Shown here piece after piece: positions 15,179-15,422 of a DNA stretch of 15,422 nucleotides (its first letter is position 1; every line of letters starts with the position of its first letter). Location of the stretch: contig CAJLGW010000051.1 of assembly GCA_905206345.1 (NCBI GenBank), positions 1-15,422 of the forward strand. Reading direction: 5' to 3'. Made by a program: the position numbers and the translations under genes. The stretch comes from an uncultured Sutterella sp. GTDB lineage: Bacteria; Pseudomonadota; Gammaproteobacteria; Burkholderiales; Burkholderiaceae_F. The notes under the pieces were generated by a model. The model was not told the origin of the DNA and searched no databases. It saw only the letters and a list, made by a program, of their open reading frames with translations.

Positions 15179-15203
15179 AACGCTATGTTCTATAAGCGTT
15201 TTT
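15179..15203 (+). terminator. Terminator-like hairpin in the non-coding region
   Basis: AACGCT (15179-15184) and AGCGTT (15195-15200) form a 6-bp stem, extendable by two pairs over a bulge, followed by a T-run ending at 15203. No plus-strand gene is upstream in the region, so it would end a non-coding transcript or be incidental. Confidence 0.35.
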
Positions 15204-15236
15204 CACCTTATCCGATCACTCTATGATCTATTATTG

Positions 15237-15249
15237 TAAGTTATTGATT
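15237..15249 (-). promoter_or_regulatory. IHF-binding consensus site
   Basis: On the minus strand the bases read AATCAATAACTTA, a full match to the IHF consensus WATCAANNNNTTR, with AT-rich flanks (15229-15259) as IHF prefers. It lies between the DnaA-box pair at 15141-15161 and the box at 15344, the kind of place where IHF bends origin DNA. Confidence 0.5.
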
Positions 15250-15300
15250 ATAAATAACTTTCGCTTTTCCAATTTTCTAAAAATCTACTCAATTTTTAAA

Positions 15301-15329
15301 CGAAAAGCCCTATAAATCAGGGCTTTCCG
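15301..15329 (-). terminator. Hairpin terminator near the right end
   Basis: AAAGCCCT (15304-15311) and AGGGCTTT (15319-15326) form a perfect 8-bp stem with a 7-nt loop; two more outer pairs follow after one mismatch. On the minus strand the stem is followed by TTTTCGTTTAAAAA, a better tail than on the plus strand, so it probably ends a transcript entering from the right and shields the AT-rich region. Confidence 0.6.
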
Positions 15330-15422
15330 AAGTATTTAAGAATTGTTGATAACTCTGTCAATAATTAAAGGGGATTTCTAAAAATTCGTAATTCTGTTGA
15401 TTTTATCGTCTAACGGTACTGC

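Larger units (their letters stand above)
14855..15352. other. Candidate chromosomal replication origin (oriC-like region)
   Basis: This stretch has no supportable gene. It contains six exact TTATCAACA sites (one base from the DnaA box TTATCCACA), several one- or two-base variants, an AT core of about 15% GC at 15061-15180, and a perfect IHF consensus site. The rest runs at roughly 25 to 30% GC against the mid-40s in the genes. Clustered boxes plus an AT-rich unwinding element plus IHF are the standard parts of a bacterial origin. A chromosomal DnaA-binding locus other than oriC is the main alternative. No dnaA, dnaN or rpmH is in view. Confidence 0.6.
14878..15352. repeat. Array of DnaA-box-like 9-mers (TTATCAACA)
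   Basis: Exact copies lie at 14934-14942 and 15033-15041 on the plus strand, and 14878-14886, 15141-15149, 15153-15161 and 15344-15352 on the minus strand. Near copies: TTATCAACC at 15046-15054 (plus), TTATTAACA at 14855-14863 (minus) and TTATTGACA at 15356-15364 (minus). Three exact copies share the longer 12-mer AATTGTTGATAA (15138-15149, 15341-15352, and inverted at 14934-14945). With independent bases at 25% GC, I estimate about 0.02 exact copies by chance in 660 bp on both strands. Spacing is irregular, so this is not a CRISPR array or a regular iteron set. Confidence 0.8.

Noticed and set aside
14878..15352. Repeated TTATCAACA units considered as a CRISPR array or plasmid iterons
   Set aside because: The units are only 9 to 12 bp, occur on both strands and have irregular spacing from 3 to 182 nt, unlike CRISPR repeats or regular iterons. 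No cas or rep gene is present.
1..15422. Insertion sequences, prophage, defence or toxin-antitoxin genes
   Set aside because: I saw no transposase, integrase, terminal repeats with target duplications, or small paired toxin-antitoxin frames. All large frames are chromosomal housekeeping or transport genes.
1..15422. tRNA or riboswitch elements
   Set aside because: No cloverleaf with a GTTCGA-type T-loop was found, and no intergenic gap other than the right-end region is long enough or structured like a known riboswitch. This was judged by eye only.

Overview
The window looks like chromosome of a low-GC betaproteobacterium of the order Burkholderiales, most likely near Sutterellaceae. The coding DNA is in the mid-40s percent GC by eye. 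Three things point this way: the birA-coaX-SPOR protein cluster and the dacA-ybeD pair are arranged as in Burkholderiales; an aspartyl/glutamyl-tRNA amidotransferase is present; and a MenA-type prenyltransferase implies menaquinone, as reported for Sutterella-like gut bacteria. The placement is inference from family knowledge, not a database result. I see no mobile element, tRNA, rRNA or CRISPR array.

Layout, left to right. (1) 1-3285, minus strand: the gatC-gatA-gatB operon, closed by a terminator at the left edge. (2) 3424-6748, plus strand, divergent from gatC: rlpA, an M20 metallopeptidase, an 84-residue unknown protein and a HIT-family hydrolase, closed by a strong terminator that lies inside the 3' end of the convergent gene. 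(3) 6693-8973, minus strand: birA, coaX (TTG start) and a SPOR-domain protein, tightly coupled. (4) 9158-11546, plus strand: a DacA/PBP5-like protein, YbeD and a MenA-like prenyltransferase, closed by a 15-bp perfect hairpin. (5) 11609-14761, minus strand: a DolP-like BON lipoprotein, then permease, ATPase and binding protein of a sulfonate/nitrate/taurine-type ABC importer. (6) 14762-15422: about 660 bp of very AT-rich non-coding DNA.

Two things stand out. The DacA/PBP5-like protein has intact length, signal peptide and C-terminal anchor, but all three catalytic motifs are gone (SxxK to NxxL, SxN to GxN, KTG to HSS), so it reads as a penicillin-binding-protein pseudoenzyme at the usual dacA position. 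The non-coding right end holds six exact copies of TTATCAACA, one base away from the DnaA box TTATCCACA, plus near copies, an AT core of roughly 15% GC between inward-facing box pairs, and a perfect IHF consensus match. It is a good candidate replication origin. No dnaA gene is reached before the window ends.

Several products share a cell-envelope or septum theme: RlpA and the SPOR protein carry peptidoglycan-binding SPOR domains, the PBP5-like protein should sit on the periplasmic face of the inner membrane, and DolP-like lipoproteins are known at the outer membrane and division site. Whether they act together is not shown by the sequence.
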